Below, piece after piece: positions 1 through 9,763 of a stretch of DNA of 64,000 bases; the stretch's first letter is position 1, and each line of letters opens with the position of its first letter. Both the position numbers and the translations under genes were made by a program. The stretch is from positions 670,365 through 734,364 of the forward strand of contig NZ_FOYH01000002.1 in NCBI RefSeq assembly GCF_900116015.1, read 5' to 3'. This stretch comes from Enterobacter sp. kpr-6. GTDB lineage: Bacteria; Pseudomonadota; Gammaproteobacteria; Enterobacterales; Enterobacteriaceae. The notes below the pieces were generated by a model that made no database searches, was not told where the DNA came from, and saw only the letters and a program-made list of their open reading frames with translations.

Positions 1-117
1 TTCTTCGGTAGGCAGCGTCTCCCCTGGCAGCCAGCGGCGCTCAAGGATCGCCTGCTCCAGATCGCGGTAGATATCATCATATTTTTTGCGCCCGCTGAGC
101 GGTTCCAGGGGCTTCAT
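1..117 (-). CDS. GntR-family transcriptional regulator, N-terminal part only
   Basis: The reading frame starts at ATG 117 and runs off the left edge of the window, so only 39 residues are visible. They include YDDIYRDLEQAILERRWLPG followed by ETLPTEE, the usual opening of a GntR winged-helix domain, where a first helix is followed by the 'G..LPtE' turn. The effector domain lies outside the window. The start codon overlaps the sulfatase stop by 4 bp (ATGA, 114-117), so the two genes are probably one operon with coupled translation. The likely role is repressor of the sulfatase/PTS locus acting on the two palindromes in the divergent promoter. That role is inferred from position and operator shape only. 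Confidence 0.75.
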   Translation of the reverse strand, partial: MKPLEPLSGRKKYDDIYRDLEQAILERRWLPGETLPTEE

Positions 118-1478
118 GAGGCGTTTTCCTGTTTGCGAATCCAGGCGTCACGTCCCGGATAAGCCCGTCCGGCGGCGATCTCCTGCGCCCAGCGGGTTGA
201 TCCTGTGCCCGGAACCGGACCGTTAAGCAGCGGATCGTTTGTCTCGTGCATCCAGGCGGCGACCTTTTCACGCAGCGCTGTGGCGACAGCCTGATAGTCC
301 GGGTGCTCAATCAGGTTGTGCGTCTCAAGGGGATCGCGGGCCAGATCGTAAAGCTCCTCCGCCACGTTCGGCACGTAGAGTCTGTCGCGCACTGCCTGCC
401 CGGAAGGGCTCAGATGCGCATCGACGGGCACATACACCTGCGGGCCGTCGGCGAAATTTTTCACATAGCTGTAATCGCGGGTGCGCACGCCGCGCATGGG
501 GTGGTAGCGGTCATGCCAGGTGAGTTCGGTGAAAAACGCGTCGCGGCCTTCATCACATGAGGTTTGCAGAAGCGCGGCAAAACTTTTGCCGTCAAGCTGC
601 GGCGGGCAGGATGCGCCAACAAGTTCCAGCAATGTGGGCATCAGATCGATATTACATAACAGCGCCTGGCGACGCCCGGTGAGCGCGGATTTGCCCGGCA
701 GCGCGATGATAAGCGCCGTCTCCAGCCCGGCGGTTTTCAGCGCGCCTTTTGCCAGCGGGAATGCCACACCGTGATCGGTGGTAAACACCACGATGGTGTT
801 ATCGCGAAGGCCGGTGTTATCCAGCGCCGCGCAGATGCGCCCCACCGCATAATCCAGCACTTTTAACGAACCGTTAAACAGGGCGATGTCCTCGCGCACC
901 GCGCTAACATCGGGCAGGAAATCAAACACTTCAACCGCCTGCGGATCGTCGGCAACGGACTGGTATTCGTCAAAATCACGGTGGGTTTCAAAAAAGCCGA
1001 CGTTGAGATAAAACGGGCGCGCGTCATGGCGGTGCGCCGTTAAAAATTCCACTACGCGATCCGCCACCTCTGGCGCGCGCTCGCCGGGCACCGGAATATA
1101 ATCGTCGTAGCCCAGCGCGGTGGTCGAGGAAAATACACGATCCGCAACCGGCGGCACAGTATTAATGGTTTCATGGCTGAGTCCCGCCAGCACCGTATAA
1201 TAACCGTTCTTACGCAGTTCATCCGGCAGCGTCGTAATACCGGGCGAAATACAAAATCCCAGATGCGCCAGCCCCATCATGCCGTTATTGTGAGGATATA
1301 AGCCGGTTAATATGCTGCTGCGACTGGGACTGCACTGCGGAGCGGGACAAAAATAATTGTCAAACTGTACGCCTGCGTTTGCCAGCGCGGTAATATTTGG
1401 CGTGGCGACACGATAACCGTAATTTTCAAATTTACGTCCGCTGTCGTGAGATATCATCATTACGATATTAGGCTTCAT
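114..1478 (-). CDS. Cytoplasmic type I sulfatase, resembling the heparan N-sulfatase (SGSH) subgroup
   Basis: The 454-residue protein carries the sulfatase signature with the formylglycine precursor at Cys49 (QCSPSRSSILTG) and a metal-binding TTDHG motif. After the signature come H..NGM.GL residues, as in N-sulfoglucosamine sulfohydrolases. The usual N-terminal Asp pair is His-Asp here (ISHDSG). There is no signal peptide, so it should act in the cytoplasm on a substrate imported by the adjacent divergent PTS permease. Cys49 must be oxidised to formylglycine; no maturase gene is in the window. ATG 1478 is preferred over ATG 1487 because the AAAGGA ribosome site lies about 9 nt upstream of the former and directly abuts the latter. 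The sulfatase family is certain, while the N-sulfatase subgroup is a judgement by eye. Confidence 0.85.
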   Translation of the reverse strand: MKPNIVMMISHDSGRKFENYGYRVATPNITALANAGVQFDNYFCPAPQCSPSRSSILTGLYPHNNGMMGLAHLGFCISPGITTLPDELRKNGYYTVLAGLSHETINTVPPVADRVFSSTTALGYDDYIPVPGERAPEVADRVVEFLTAHRHDARPFYLNVGFFETHRDFDEYQSVADDPQAVEVFDFLPDVSAVREDIALFNGSLKVLDYAVGRICAALDNTGLRDNTIVVFTTDHGVAFPLAKGALKTAGLETALIIALPGKSALTGRRQALLCNIDLMPTLLELVGASCPPQLDGKSFAALLQTSCDEGRDAFFTELTWHDRYHPMRGVRTRDYSYVKNFADGPQVYVPVDAHLSPSGQAVRDRLYVPNVAEELYDLARDPLETHNLIEHPDYQAVATALREKVAAWMHETNDPLLNGPVPGTGSTRWAQEIAAGRAYPGRDAWIRKQENAS

Positions 1479-1532
1479 TATCGACATTCCTTTGCATCAT
1501 CGTCGCACAAATCCTGACACTGGCTTTATGGA

Positions 1533-1544
1533 TTGTCCAGACAA
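1533..1544. promoter_or_regulatory. Putative operator, copy 1 (TTGTCCAGACAA)
   Basis: A 12-bp inverted repeat, TTGTC-CA-GACAA, lies about 55 bp upstream of the sulfatase start in the divergent promoter region. An identical copy sits next to the PTS gene start. The shape resembles operators of HutC-type GntR regulators, and a GntR gene lies in the sulfatase operon. Binding is inferred. Confidence 0.6.
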
Positions 1545-1647
1545 AATTCAAATCACCCTCACCTATAAATCATTGTTATATATTCATAAAATCAATATTT
1601 AAATCTCGTTAACGGCGCAAAAACTGACGTGTAATTATTCACTTAAT

Positions 1648-1659
1648 TTGTCCAGACAA
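1648..1659. promoter_or_regulatory. Putative operator, copy 2 (TTGTCCAGACAA)
   Basis: This second exact copy of the 12-bp palindrome ends 16 bp before the ATG of the PTS permease, a position where a bound repressor would block transcription or early elongation. The two copies are 115 bp apart, which would allow looping or independent control of the two divergent units. Confidence 0.6.
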
Positions 1660-1675
1660 TTTAGGATGCCTCACC

Positions 1676-3106
1676 ATGAAAGGATCTCTGGAAGAAAACA
1701 CGCGCGAACTTCTCGCGCTCATTGGCGGTCGCGAAAATATTATTTCTCTCGGTCATTGTCTTACCCGGTTGCGGCTGGTGTTACACGATGAACAGCAGAT
1801 TAATATTAAAAACCTTGAGCGCAATGAATTAGTCAAAGGCTCCTTTAGCGCCAACGGGCAATTTCAAATTATTATTGGCCCCGGCCTTGTGGATAAGGTT
1901 TATAACGAACTTGCGCGCCAGTCGGGAAATAACCCGACACCTGCCCCGACCAGGCCCGCAGCGGGTAAAAAAACCAATATAGTGCAAAGGCTCATTAAAA
2001 ATCTGGCGGATATTTTTATTCCGGTGTTACCGGCGATTGTCGCCTCCGGGTTATTACTGGGACTGAATAATATTCTGGCCAATCCAGGTATCTTTTTTAA
2101 GGAATCGCTGCTGGCGCATTATCCGGCGTGGCAGGGTGTGTCGGGAATTATCACGCTGATTGCCAATACCTCATTTATGTTTTTACCGGCGCTGATCGGC
2201 TGGTCGGCGGTGAAAAAGTTCGGTGGCAACCCGGTGCTGGGGATCGTGCTTGGACTGCTGCTGATCCACCCGGATTTAATGAGCGCCCAGCAGTTTTCAA
2301 AGAACCCGGACCTGGTGCAGTACTGGTCGGTTTTCGGCTTTGAACTCAAAAAAGTCGCCTATCAGGGACAGGTGATCACAGTGCTGCTTTCAGCATGGTT
2401 ACTGGCGCGTACTGAACGCTTTCTGGCGCGTATTGTTCCCGATATGGTGCAGGTTATTGTGGTCGCGCCACTGACGCTTCTGGTCACCGGCTTTTCCGCC
2501 TTTTTGCTTATTGGCCCGCTGACCATGCTGGTGGGCGACGGCATGACTAACGGTATTCTGCGGCTGTTTGACGTGGCACCGATACTCGCCGGGGGCCTGT
2601 TCGCATTTATCCTCTCACCGCTGGTGATCACCGGTATGCACCATCTGTTTTTGGGGGTGAATCTGCAAATGATCGGCACCCTGGGTTACACCACGCTGTG
2701 GCCCATTCAGGTGATGGCGAGCCTTGCGCAGGGTATGGCGGCGCTGACTATTTTCTTTCTGGTACGCAATAAAAAGATGCAGGGCGTGGCGGTGATCGCC
2801 GCCGTCTCCGCGTGGCTTGGAGTGACGGAACCGGCCATTTTCGGCGTCAATCTGCGCTATCGCTTTCCGTTTATCGCCGCGATGTGTGGCGCAGGCATCG
2901 CGGGCAGCATTGTGGCCTGCTATCAGGTGAAGGCCACCTCAATCGGCATTTCCGGGCTGCCGGGGTTTCTGTCCATTTTTACTGAAAACTGGAAAGTGTA
3001 CTTTTTTGCCATGGGCACCTCGCTGCTGCTGACTGGCCTGTTTACGCTGCTGCTCTCGCGCACCGTCTGGTTCCGTCAACAGCTATTGAGCAGCGAGGAG
3101 AGTTAA
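1676..3106 (+). CDS. PTS sugar permease, EIIBC of the glucose/beta-glucoside/trehalose family
   Basis: A 476-residue fused EIIB-EIIC permease. The EIIB domain (about 1-85) has the phosphorylated cysteine at Cys28 in [10 protein letters not shown] linker of about 25 residues leads to the hydrophobic EIIC domain (about 110-470), which includes the ITGMHH and [10 protein letters not shown] motifs typical of the family. It would import and phosphorylate a sugar. No EIIA domain or gene is present, so phosphate would have to come from a general EIIA such as Crr. Divergent pairing with a sulfatase suggests a sulfated or amino sugar as substrate. The stop codon overlaps the cueR stop by 3 bp on the opposite strand. 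The EIIBC call is firm; the substrate is unknown. Confidence 0.9.
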   Translation: MKGSLEENTRELLALIGGRENIISLGHCLTRLRLVLHDEQQINIKNLERNELVKGSFSANGQFQIIIGPGLVDKVYNELARQSGNNPTPAPTRPAAGKKTNIVQRLIKNLADIFIPVLPAIVASGLLLGLNNILANPGIFFKESLLAHYPAWQGVSGIITLIANTSFMFLPALIGWSAVKKFGGNPVLGIVLGLLLIHPDLMSAQQFSKNPDLVQYWSVFGFELKKVAYQGQVITVLLSAWLLARTERFLARIVPDMVQVIVVAPLTLLVTGFSAFLLIGPLTMLVGDGMTNGILRLFDVAPILAGGLFAFILSPLVITGMHHLFLGVNLQMIGTLGYTTLWPIQVMASLAQGMAALTIFFLVRNKKMQGVAVIAAVSAWLGVTEPAIFGVNLRYRFPFIAAMCGAGIAGSIVACYQVKATSIGISGLPGFLSIFTENWKVYFFAMGTSLLLTGLFTLLLSRTVWFRQQLLSSEES

Positions 3107-3510
3107 TTATCCCGGCGGTGGCAACAGCCTGAGAGGTTATCGATGATTGGGCAATCCGCGCTGTCATCGCCGGGGCAGGAGGCCGCCAGCGCCAGCAATT
3201 GTTCGCGCATGGTTTGCAACTCAGCGATGTGGCGCTCAATGTCAGCGACCTTTTGCAGCGTGCGCGCTTTAACATCGGCACTGTGGCGGGCGGGATCGTT
3301 GAACAGCGTCACCAGTTCGCCGCACTCATCCAGATTAAACCCCACCTGCCGCGCCTGCCGCAGTAGCGTCAGTTCATCAAGATGCTGCTGCGTATAGTGG
3401 CGGTAGCCGTTTTCACCGCGCAGCGGTTTTGTCACCAGCCCTTTCTCCTCATAAAAGCGGATGGCTTTGCTGGTTAAGCCGGTGAGTCTGGATACATCAC
3501 TAATATTCAT
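3103..3510 (-). CDS. cueR: CueR, copper-sensing MerR-family activator
   Basis: The 135-residue protein matches E. coli CueR along its length. It has an N-terminal MerR winged helix ([20 protein letters not shown]), a dimerisation helix, and the two copper-binding cysteines in [11 protein letters not shown] near the C-terminus, followed by a CC pair. It activates copA, and in E. coli also cueO, when Cu(I) binds. Two adjacent ATGs (3513 and 3510) follow an AGGAGG site; 3510 matches the E. coli start. It is divergent from copA, as in E. coli. Confidence 0.96.
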   Translation of the reverse strand: MNISDVSRLTGLTSKAIRFYEEKGLVTKPLRGENGYRHYTQQHLDELTLLRQARQVGFNLDECGELVTLFNDPARHSADVKARTLQKVADIERHIAELQTMREQLLALAASCPGDDSADCPIIDNLSGCCHRRDN

Positions 3511-3519
3511 CATTCCTCC

Positions 3520-3550
3520 TTGACCTTCCCCTTGATGGAAGGTTTACCCT
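3520..3550 (+). promoter_or_regulatory. CueR-dependent copA promoter
   Basis: The -35 TTGACC (3520-3525) and -10 TACCCT (3545-3550) are separated by the unusually long 19-bp spacer typical of MerR-family promoters. The spacer carries the dyad ACCTTCC...GGAAGGT, the known CueR-binding element. It lies 58 bp upstream of the copA ATG. Confidence 0.9.
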
Positions 3551-3607
3551 TTATAACAGTTAGTCAATGCGATTAGCCAGGTCAACCCTATTTACCGGAG
3601 GTTTGCT

Positions 3608-6109
3608 ATGTCCCACACAATTCAACTCGCGCTTGATGGCCTTACTTGCGGCCATTGCGTGAAACGCGTCAAAGAAAGTCTCGAACAGCGTCCTGATGTC
3701 GACCAGGCAGAAGTCACCCTGACTCATGCCGAAGTGAGCGGCAGCGCGTCTGCCGAAGCGCTGATCGACACCATCAAACAAGCCGGGTATGGCGCGGAGC
3801 AAGCGCACCCAAAGGCTAAACCGCTGACAGAGTCATCAACCCCGTCGGAAGCACTGACAGCGGCGCAACCAGAGCTTCCGGCAGCCGATGAGTCCGACGA
3901 CAGCCAGCAGTTGCTGTTGAGCGGGATGAGCTGCGCCAGTTGTGTTTCCCGCGTTCAGCATGCGTTGCAGGGCGTACCGGGCGTGACGCAGGCACGGGTC
4001 AATCTGGCAGAGCGCTCTGCGCTGGTGATGGGCAGCGCCTCTGCCGCTGAATTAGTCAACGCCGTCGAAAAAGCAGGTTACGGCGCTGAAATTATTGAAG
4101 ATGACATTAAACGTCGTGAACGCCAGCAGGAAACCGCCGTCGCCACGATGAAGCGTTTTCGCTGGCAGGCGATCGTCGCTCTGCTGGTCGGTATCCCGGT
4201 CATGGGCTGGGGAATGCTCGGCGACAATATGATGGTCACCGAGGCCAACCGCTCGCTGTGGCTGGCGATTGGCGTGGTGACGCTCGCGGTGATGATTTTC
4301 GCCGGGGGGCATTTTTACCGCAGCGCCTGGAAAAGTTTGCTCAATCGCACCGCGACGATGGACACGCTGGTGGCGCTCGGTACCGGAGCGGCGTGGCTCT
4401 ATTCAATGAGCGTCAACCTCTGGCCGCAGTGGTTCCCGATGGAAGCGCGGCATCTCTATTATGAAGCAAGCGCGATGATTATCGGCCTGATTAACCTCGG
4501 CCATATGCTTGAGGCCCGCGCCCGCCAGCGCTCGTCGAAAGCGCTGGAGCGGCTGCTGGATCTCACCCCGCCAACCGCGCGCGTGGTGAGCGAGAGCGGC
4601 GAGAAAACCGTCCCGCTGGCTGAAGTGCAGCCCGGCATGACGCTGCGCCTGACCACGGGCGACCGCGTGCCGGTGGACGGCGATATCACCCAGGGCGACG
4701 CCTGGCTTGATGAGGCGATGCTCACGGGCGAGCCGGTACCGCAGCAAAAAAGTGCGGGTGATGCCGTTCATGCGGGCACGGTGGTGACCGACGGCAGCGT
4801 GCTGTTCCGCGCCAGTCGTACGGGTAGCCAGACCACCCTTTCGCGCATTATTCGTATGGTGCGCCAGGCGCAGAGCAGCAAGCCGGAAATCGGCCAGATG
4901 GCGGATAAAATCTCTGCCATCTTTGTCCCGGTGGTGGTCGCCATTGCGTTGCTGAGCGGTGCCGTGTGGTACGTTTTCGGCCCTGCACCGCAAATTGTTT
5001 ACACCCTGGTGATCACCACCACGGTGCTGATTATCGCCTGCCCGTGCGCACTGGGCCTCGCAACGCCGATGTCGATTATCTCCGGCGTCGGACGCGCGGC
5101 TGAATTTGGCGTGCTGGTGCGCGACGCCGATGCGCTGCAACGCGCAAGCGAAATCGATACGCTGGTATTTGATAAAACCGGCACGCTGACCGAGGGCAAA
5201 CCGCAGGTAGTGGCGGTAAAAACGCTCGGTGAGATGAGCGAGCGCGACGTGCTGCGACTGGCGGCGGCGCTGGAACAAGGCTCCAGCCATCCGCTGGCGC
5301 GCGCCATTCTGGAAAAAGCCGCTGACGAGGTGCTGCCGGAGGTAAATGACTTCCGCACCCTGCGTGGGCTGGGCGTGAGTGGCCGCGTGGACGGTCGCGC
5401 GGTGCTGCTGGGTAATCAGGCGCTGCTTAACGAGCAGCAGATCGCCACCCAGGAACTGGAAACGCAGATGGCGGAACAGGCCGCACAGGGCGCGACGCCG
5501 GTGCTGCTGGCGGTGGACGGTCACGCGGTGGCGATGTTTGCGATCCGCGATCCGCTGCGCGAAGACAGCGTGGAAGCGCTGACCCGGCTGCATAACGCCG
5601 GTTACCGGCTGGTGATGCTCACCGGGGATAATCCGGTTACCGCTAACGCGATCGCCAAAGAAGCGGGAATTGATGAAGTGATCGCGGGCGTGCTGCCGGA
5701 TGGCAAAGCGGAAGCGATTAAGAAATTACAGCAGGAAGGCCGGAAAGTGGCGATGGTCGGGGATGGCATCAACGACGCCCCGGCGCTGGCCCAGGCAGAA
5801 GTGGGCATCGCCATGGGCGGCGGCAGCGATGTGGCAATTGAAACGGCAGCCATTACCCTGATGCGCCACAGCCTGATGGGTGTCGCCGACGCGCTGGCGA
5901 TCTCCCGCGCCACGCTGCGTAATATGAAGCAGAATTTGCTGGGTGCGTTTGTGTATAACTCGCTGGGTATCCCGGTTGCGGCAGGGATTTTATGGCCGCT
6001 GACCGGCACGTTACTCGACCCGGTCGTGGCGGGGGCGGCGATGGCGCTGTCGTCGATTACGGTGGTGAGTAATGCTAACCGGTTGCTGCGGTTTACGCCG
6101 AAGGGGTAG
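3608..6109 (+). CDS. copA: CopA, Cu(I)-exporting P1B-type ATPase
   Basis: The 833-residue inner-membrane ATPase exports Cu(I) to the periplasm. Two N-terminal heavy-metal domains carry GLTCGHC and GMSCASC. They are followed by the membrane domain with the CPC transport motif (IIACPCALG), the phosphorylation motif DKTGTLT, and the ATP-binding hinge [10 protein letters not shown]. Length and sequence follow E. coli CopA closely. A GGAGG site lies 7 nt before ATG 3608. A conserved slippery heptamer after the first metal domain should also give a 70-residue chaperone form. A REP array lies immediately after the stop codon. Confidence 0.97.
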   Translation: MSHTIQLALDGLTCGHCVKRVKESLEQRPDVDQAEVTLTHAEVSGSASAEALIDTIKQAGYGAEQAHPKAKPLTESSTPSEALTAAQPELPAADESDDSQQLLLSGMSCASCVSRVQHALQGVPGVTQARVNLAERSALVMGSASAAELVNAVEKAGYGAEIIEDDIKRRERQQETAVATMKRFRWQAIVALLVGIPVMGWGMLGDNMMVTEANRSLWLAIGVVTLAVMIFAGGHFYRSAWKSLLNRTATMDTLVALGTGAAWLYSMSVNLWPQWFPMEARHLYYEASAMIIGLINLGHMLEARARQRSSKALERLLDLTPPTARVVSESGEKTVPLAEVQPGMTLRLTTGDRVPVDGDITQGDAWLDEAMLTGEPVPQQKSAGDAVHAGTVVTDGSVLFRASRTGSQTTLSRIIRMVRQAQSSKPEIGQMADKISAIFVPVVVAIALLSGAVWYVFGPAPQIVYTLVITTTVLIIACPCALGLATPMSIISGVGRAAEFGVLVRDADALQRASEIDTLVFDKTGTLTEGKPQVVAVKTLGEMSERDVLRLAAALEQGSSHPLARAILEKAADEVLPEVNDFRTLRGLGVSGRVDGRAVLLGNQALLNEQQIATQELETQMAEQAAQGATPVLLAVDGHAVAMFAIRDPLREDSVEALTRLHNAGYRLVMLTGDNPVTANAIAKEAGIDEVIAGVLPDGKAEAIKKLQQEGRKVAMVGDGINDAPALAQAEVGIAMGGGSDVAIETAAITLMRHSLMGVADALAISRATLRNMKQNLLGAFVYNSLGIPVAAGILWPLTGTLLDPVVAGAAMALSSITVVSNANRLLRFTPKG
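3808..3819 (+). other. Programmed -1 frameshift site producing CopA(Z)
   Basis: The heptamer CCCAAAG (3808-3814) sits in the frame C-CCA-AAG at codons 67-69 of copA. A -1 slip gives CCC-AAA, then GGC and the stop TAA (3817-3819). The product has 70 residues: the first metal-binding domain ending in Pro-Lys-Gly. This is the arrangement shown experimentally for E. coli copA, where the short product acts as a copper chaperone. Confidence 0.85.
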
Positions 6110-6120
6110 TGGGGTTTCCA

Positions 6121-6277
6121 CCCTCACCCCGGCCCTCTCCCTGAGGGAGAGGGAGAAAGGCCAGCCCGCGCTCGATTTGTCCCCTCTCCCTGAAGGAGAG
6201 AGTTAGGGTGAGGGGAAAAACCCACCCCGCGCTCGATCTGTCCCCTCTCCCTTAGGGAGAGGGCCAGGGTGAGGGTA
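6121..6277. repeat. REP-like inverted-repeat array A
   Basis: Three units of the CCCTCACCCC-type GC-rich palindrome (CCCTCTCCCTNAGGGAGAGGG core) alternate in orientation. They are separated by a conserved spacer containing CGCTCGATCTGTCCCC. The array lies between the copA stop and ybaP. Such elements typically form stable hairpins at mRNA 3' ends. Confidence 0.85.
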
Positions 6278-6347
6278 ACCCCCGTCACACCATTTGCACC
6301 GCCCTTCCCCCCGCGCTAGCATGGACGTTTCTTTTCAGGGAGCGTGT

Positions 6348-7157
6348 ATGAGCCTGTTCAGCCGATTAAAATCCTCGTTTCGCGCCCTGTGGCAGCCGAC
6401 CTACCCCTGGCCGGCGCTTGATGTTCATCTTTCTGGCGAGCGGCATCTGCACCTTGTGGGCAGCATTCATATGGGCACCCACGACATGTCGCCCCTGCCC
6501 GCGCGGCTTATAAGCAAACTCCAGCAGGCTGATGCGCTGATTGTCGAGGCGGATGTCTCCGGCAATGAATCCCCGTTTTCAGCGCTCCCCCCTCGCCCGC
6601 CGCTCGCACAACGTCTGACACCAGAACAGCTGTCCGCGCTGCAAAAGATCCTCAGCGAACTCACGCTGTCGATTGAGGCTTTTGACGATCAGCCCGCGTG
6701 GAAAATCGCGCTGGTGCTTCAGGCGACCCAGGCGCAGCGGCTGGGATTGCGGCCCGATTACGGCATCGATTACCAGCTATTGCAGGCTGCACATGTAGCG
6801 CAGGTGCCGGTCATCGAACTGGAAGGAACGCAAAATCAGATCGATTTGTTAAGCCAGCTTCCCGATGATGGCCGGGCGCTGTTAGAGGATACGTTAGTGC
6901 ACTGGCACACCAATGCCCGCCTGCTGCAAATCATGATCGGCTGGTGGATGAATAAGCCTCCGCAGGCTCAGGAGATGACCCTGCCCTCCACCTTTAGCGA
7001 GCCGCTGTATGAGGTGCTGATGCATCAGCGCAATCAGGCGTGGTGCGAACGGCTTCACGCGTTGCCGCAGGGCCGGTATGTGGTGGCTGCGGGCGCGCTG
7101 CATCTGTATGGGGAAGGGAATTTGCCGTCGTTGCTGGCGCAAAAAAATGGCCAATAA
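6348..7157 (+). CDS. ybaP: YbaP, TraB/GumN-family protein
   Basis: The 269-residue protein matches E. coli YbaP, with the family N-terminal motif LVGSIHMGTHDM and the conserved C-terminal GALHLYGEGNLP. The family has been proposed to be metal-dependent proteases of the Tiki/TraB type, but the function of YbaP is not established. ATG 6348 is chosen because an AGGGAG site precedes it and it matches the E. coli start; a longer frame back to 6294 has no ribosome site. There is no obvious signal peptide. It lies upstream of ybaK in the same order as in E. coli. Confidence 0.9.
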   Translation: MSLFSRLKSSFRALWQPTYPWPALDVHLSGERHLHLVGSIHMGTHDMSPLPARLISKLQQADALIVEADVSGNESPFSALPPRPPLAQRLTPEQLSALQKILSELTLSIEAFDDQPAWKIALVLQATQAQRLGLRPDYGIDYQLLQAAHVAQVPVIELEGTQNQIDLLSQLPDDGRALLEDTLVHWHTNARLLQIMIGWWMNKPPQAQEMTLPSTFSEPLYEVLMHQRNQAWCERLHALPQGRYVVAAGALHLYGEGNLPSLLAQKNGQ

Positions 7158-7209
7158 TCATATTGGCCCGTCAAAGAGGAATTTCATCGTTATTATCATT
7201 CCGGCATGA

Positions 7210-7821
<612 letters not shown>

Positions 7822-7825
7822 ACCA

Positions 7826-7920
7826 CCCTCACCCCGGCCCTCTCCCTGAGGGAGAGGGTGAAAGGCGGGTCCGTGCTCGATCTGTCCCCTCTCCCTGAGG
7901 GAGAGGGTTAGGGTGAGGGT
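7826..7920. repeat. REP-like inverted pair B
   Basis: Two head-to-head copies of the CCCTCTCCCTGAGGGAGAGGG-type palindrome flank a GTGCTCGATCTGTCCCC spacer. The pair lies between the convergent stops of ybaK and ushA. Confidence 0.85.
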
Positions 7921-7932
7921 AAAATCCCCACT

Positions 7933-9585
7933 TTACTGCCACACCACCTCGCCTTCCGGCTCATATGCGGCGGCATCCAGCGGTGAGTTTTTCTGAATAA
8001 ACTCCTTCAGTACTTCAGCGTCGATAAACCCGGTGTTCACATACCCCGGTTTGTCATCCAGACGCGGATAACCATCGCCACCGGTCGCGTTAAAACTCAA
8101 TGTCGCCATGCGGTAAGTTTTGGCTTCATCAATCGGCTCGCCTTTGATTTTCAGGTCGCTGAGTTTACCGTTCGCCGCGTTAAAGCTGACGTTAGCAAAC
8201 TGCGGATACGCGCCGGAATCAGGCTTCATCTGCGCCACGGCGGTCAGGTAGTCAATCACCTCTTTGCCGGTCATGTCGGCGTAAACCACCAGGTTGCCAA
8301 ACGGCTGTACCTTCAGCACATCTTTGTAGGTGATATCGCCCGCCTCGATAGAGTCGCGGATACCGCCGCCGCTCATCACAGCAAAATCAGCCGTGGTGCG
8401 CGCCATCTGTGCGGCTAAAATCAGGTGCCCCAGATTGGTCTGCACAAAACGTACTTTGCTGCGGTCGCCTTCAAGATGCGCGTTGACGTTGCCGATTTTC
8501 ACCTCAAGCTGCGCTTTGCCTTTGTTCTGGAACGGCGTCAGCAGGGAGAGCATCTGGGCGTTTTCCGGGATTTCCGGGGTGTAAAGTACGCGCTCACTTT
8601 CACCGTTATCGTAGGTCACTTTTTTCTTCAGGTTGACCGGGATTAACTGGTAGTGAACCAGTTTCATCTCGCCGTTGCGGAATTCGAAATCCGCGCGACC
8701 GACATATTTGCCCCACTCGTGGGCCTGCACAATCCAGATGCCGTTCTGCTGATCCGGCGCACAGGGCGTACCCGGCACGTAATCCGCCTGTTTTTTGTTT
8801 TCCGATGCCATGCACACCGGATCCTGTGAGTGACCGCCCACAATCATTGCCAGTGAACCGGCTGGCAGGCTGCGGGCCATTTCCACGTCGCCCGGCGCGT
8901 TAGAACCGTGCTCGCCGTTGTCGTAATGCCCCATATGGGTGGTGGCGATCAGTACGTCCGGCTTCTCGTTGGCATTCAGCTCCTGAATAACTAGCTTCGC
9001 TTCTTCTGCTGGTTTGCGGAACTCAATGTCGGTAAAAAACTCAGGATTGCCAATTTTGGCGGTGTCGTCCGTGGTTAAGCCGATAACGGCGATTTTCAGA
9101 TCCTGGCGTTTGAAAATTGCCCAGGGCTTGAATAAGCGCTCGCCGGTGCTTTTCTGGTAAATATTGGCGGAAAGGAACGGGAATTTGGCCCATTTTTCCT
9201 GCTGGCGCAGCACGCTCAGCGGGTTATCGAATTCATGGTTGCCGACGGCCATCGCGTCGTAGCCAATCAGGTTCATGCCGCGAAAATCGGGCTCGGCATC
9301 CTGGAGATCGGACTCCGGGACGCCGGTATTAATATCGCCGCCGGAGAGCAGAAGCACGCTGCCGCCTTCGGCCGCCACCTCTTTACGAATGCCGTCCACC
9401 AGCGTTTTTTGCGCCGATAAACCGTATTCCCGGTAGTCGTTGCGCCAGAAATGACCGTGATGATCGTTGGTATGAAGGATGGTGATTTTGTAGGTTTTAT
9501 CCTGTTCGTATGCCTGGGCCGGTGCGCTTACCAGCCCCCAGGCCGCGAGGACGGCCAGCGCGACGCCCTGCTTTAAAAATTTCAT
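7933..9585 (-). CDS. ushA: UshA, periplasmic UDP-sugar hydrolase / 5'-nucleotidase
   Basis: The 550-residue protein matches E. coli UshA. It has a Sec signal peptide (about 1-25, ending APAQA), a metallophosphatase domain with ILHTNDHHGH, GNHEFDNP and GGHSQDP metal ligands, and a C-terminal nucleotide-binding domain with GGGIRDSIEAG and NATGGDGYPR. It degrades UDP-sugars and external nucleotides for nucleoside uptake. It is transcribed alone. A ribosome site (GGGAGAGA) lies just before ATG 9585. Confidence 0.97.
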   Translation of the reverse strand: MKFLKQGVALAVLAAWGLVSAPAQAYEQDKTYKITILHTNDHHGHFWRNDYREYGLSAQKTLVDGIRKEVAAEGGSVLLLSGGDINTGVPESDLQDAEPDFRGMNLIGYDAMAVGNHEFDNPLSVLRQQEKWAKFPFLSANIYQKSTGERLFKPWAIFKRQDLKIAVIGLTTDDTAKIGNPEFFTDIEFRKPAEEAKLVIQELNANEKPDVLIATTHMGHYDNGEHGSNAPGDVEMARSLPAGSLAMIVGGHSQDPVCMASENKKQADYVPGTPCAPDQQNGIWIVQAHEWGKYVGRADFEFRNGEMKLVHYQLIPVNLKKKVTYDNGESERVLYTPEIPENAQMLSLLTPFQNKGKAQLEVKIGNVNAHLEGDRSKVRFVQTNLGHLILAAQMARTTADFAVMSGGGIRDSIEAGDITYKDVLKVQPFGNLVVYADMTGKEVIDYLTAVAQMKPDSGAYPQFANVSFNAANGKLSDLKIKGEPIDEAKTYRMATLSFNATGGDGYPRLDDKPGYVNTGFIDAEVLKEFIQKNSPLDAAAYEPEGEVVWQ

Positions 9586-9763
9586 GCTTCTCTCCCTGAC
9601 TCATTAATAAACAAAAAAAGTAACGTGCTCCCGCATAATAGACAACTATGTTTTCAGAATTGCGACTTTCCTCAAATCTTTAGTGCAGGTATGTTAGGCA
9701 GGTAATAATAAGTAACGCACTGAAATCCCGCCCTCCCCCACAATAAAAGAAAGATTTAATTTT

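Noticed and set aside
4403-5593. A 396-residue open frame opposite copA
   Set aside because: Arises from third-position GC bias in copA; composition is Arg/His/Gln-rich with no domain, while CopA is complete on the plus strand.
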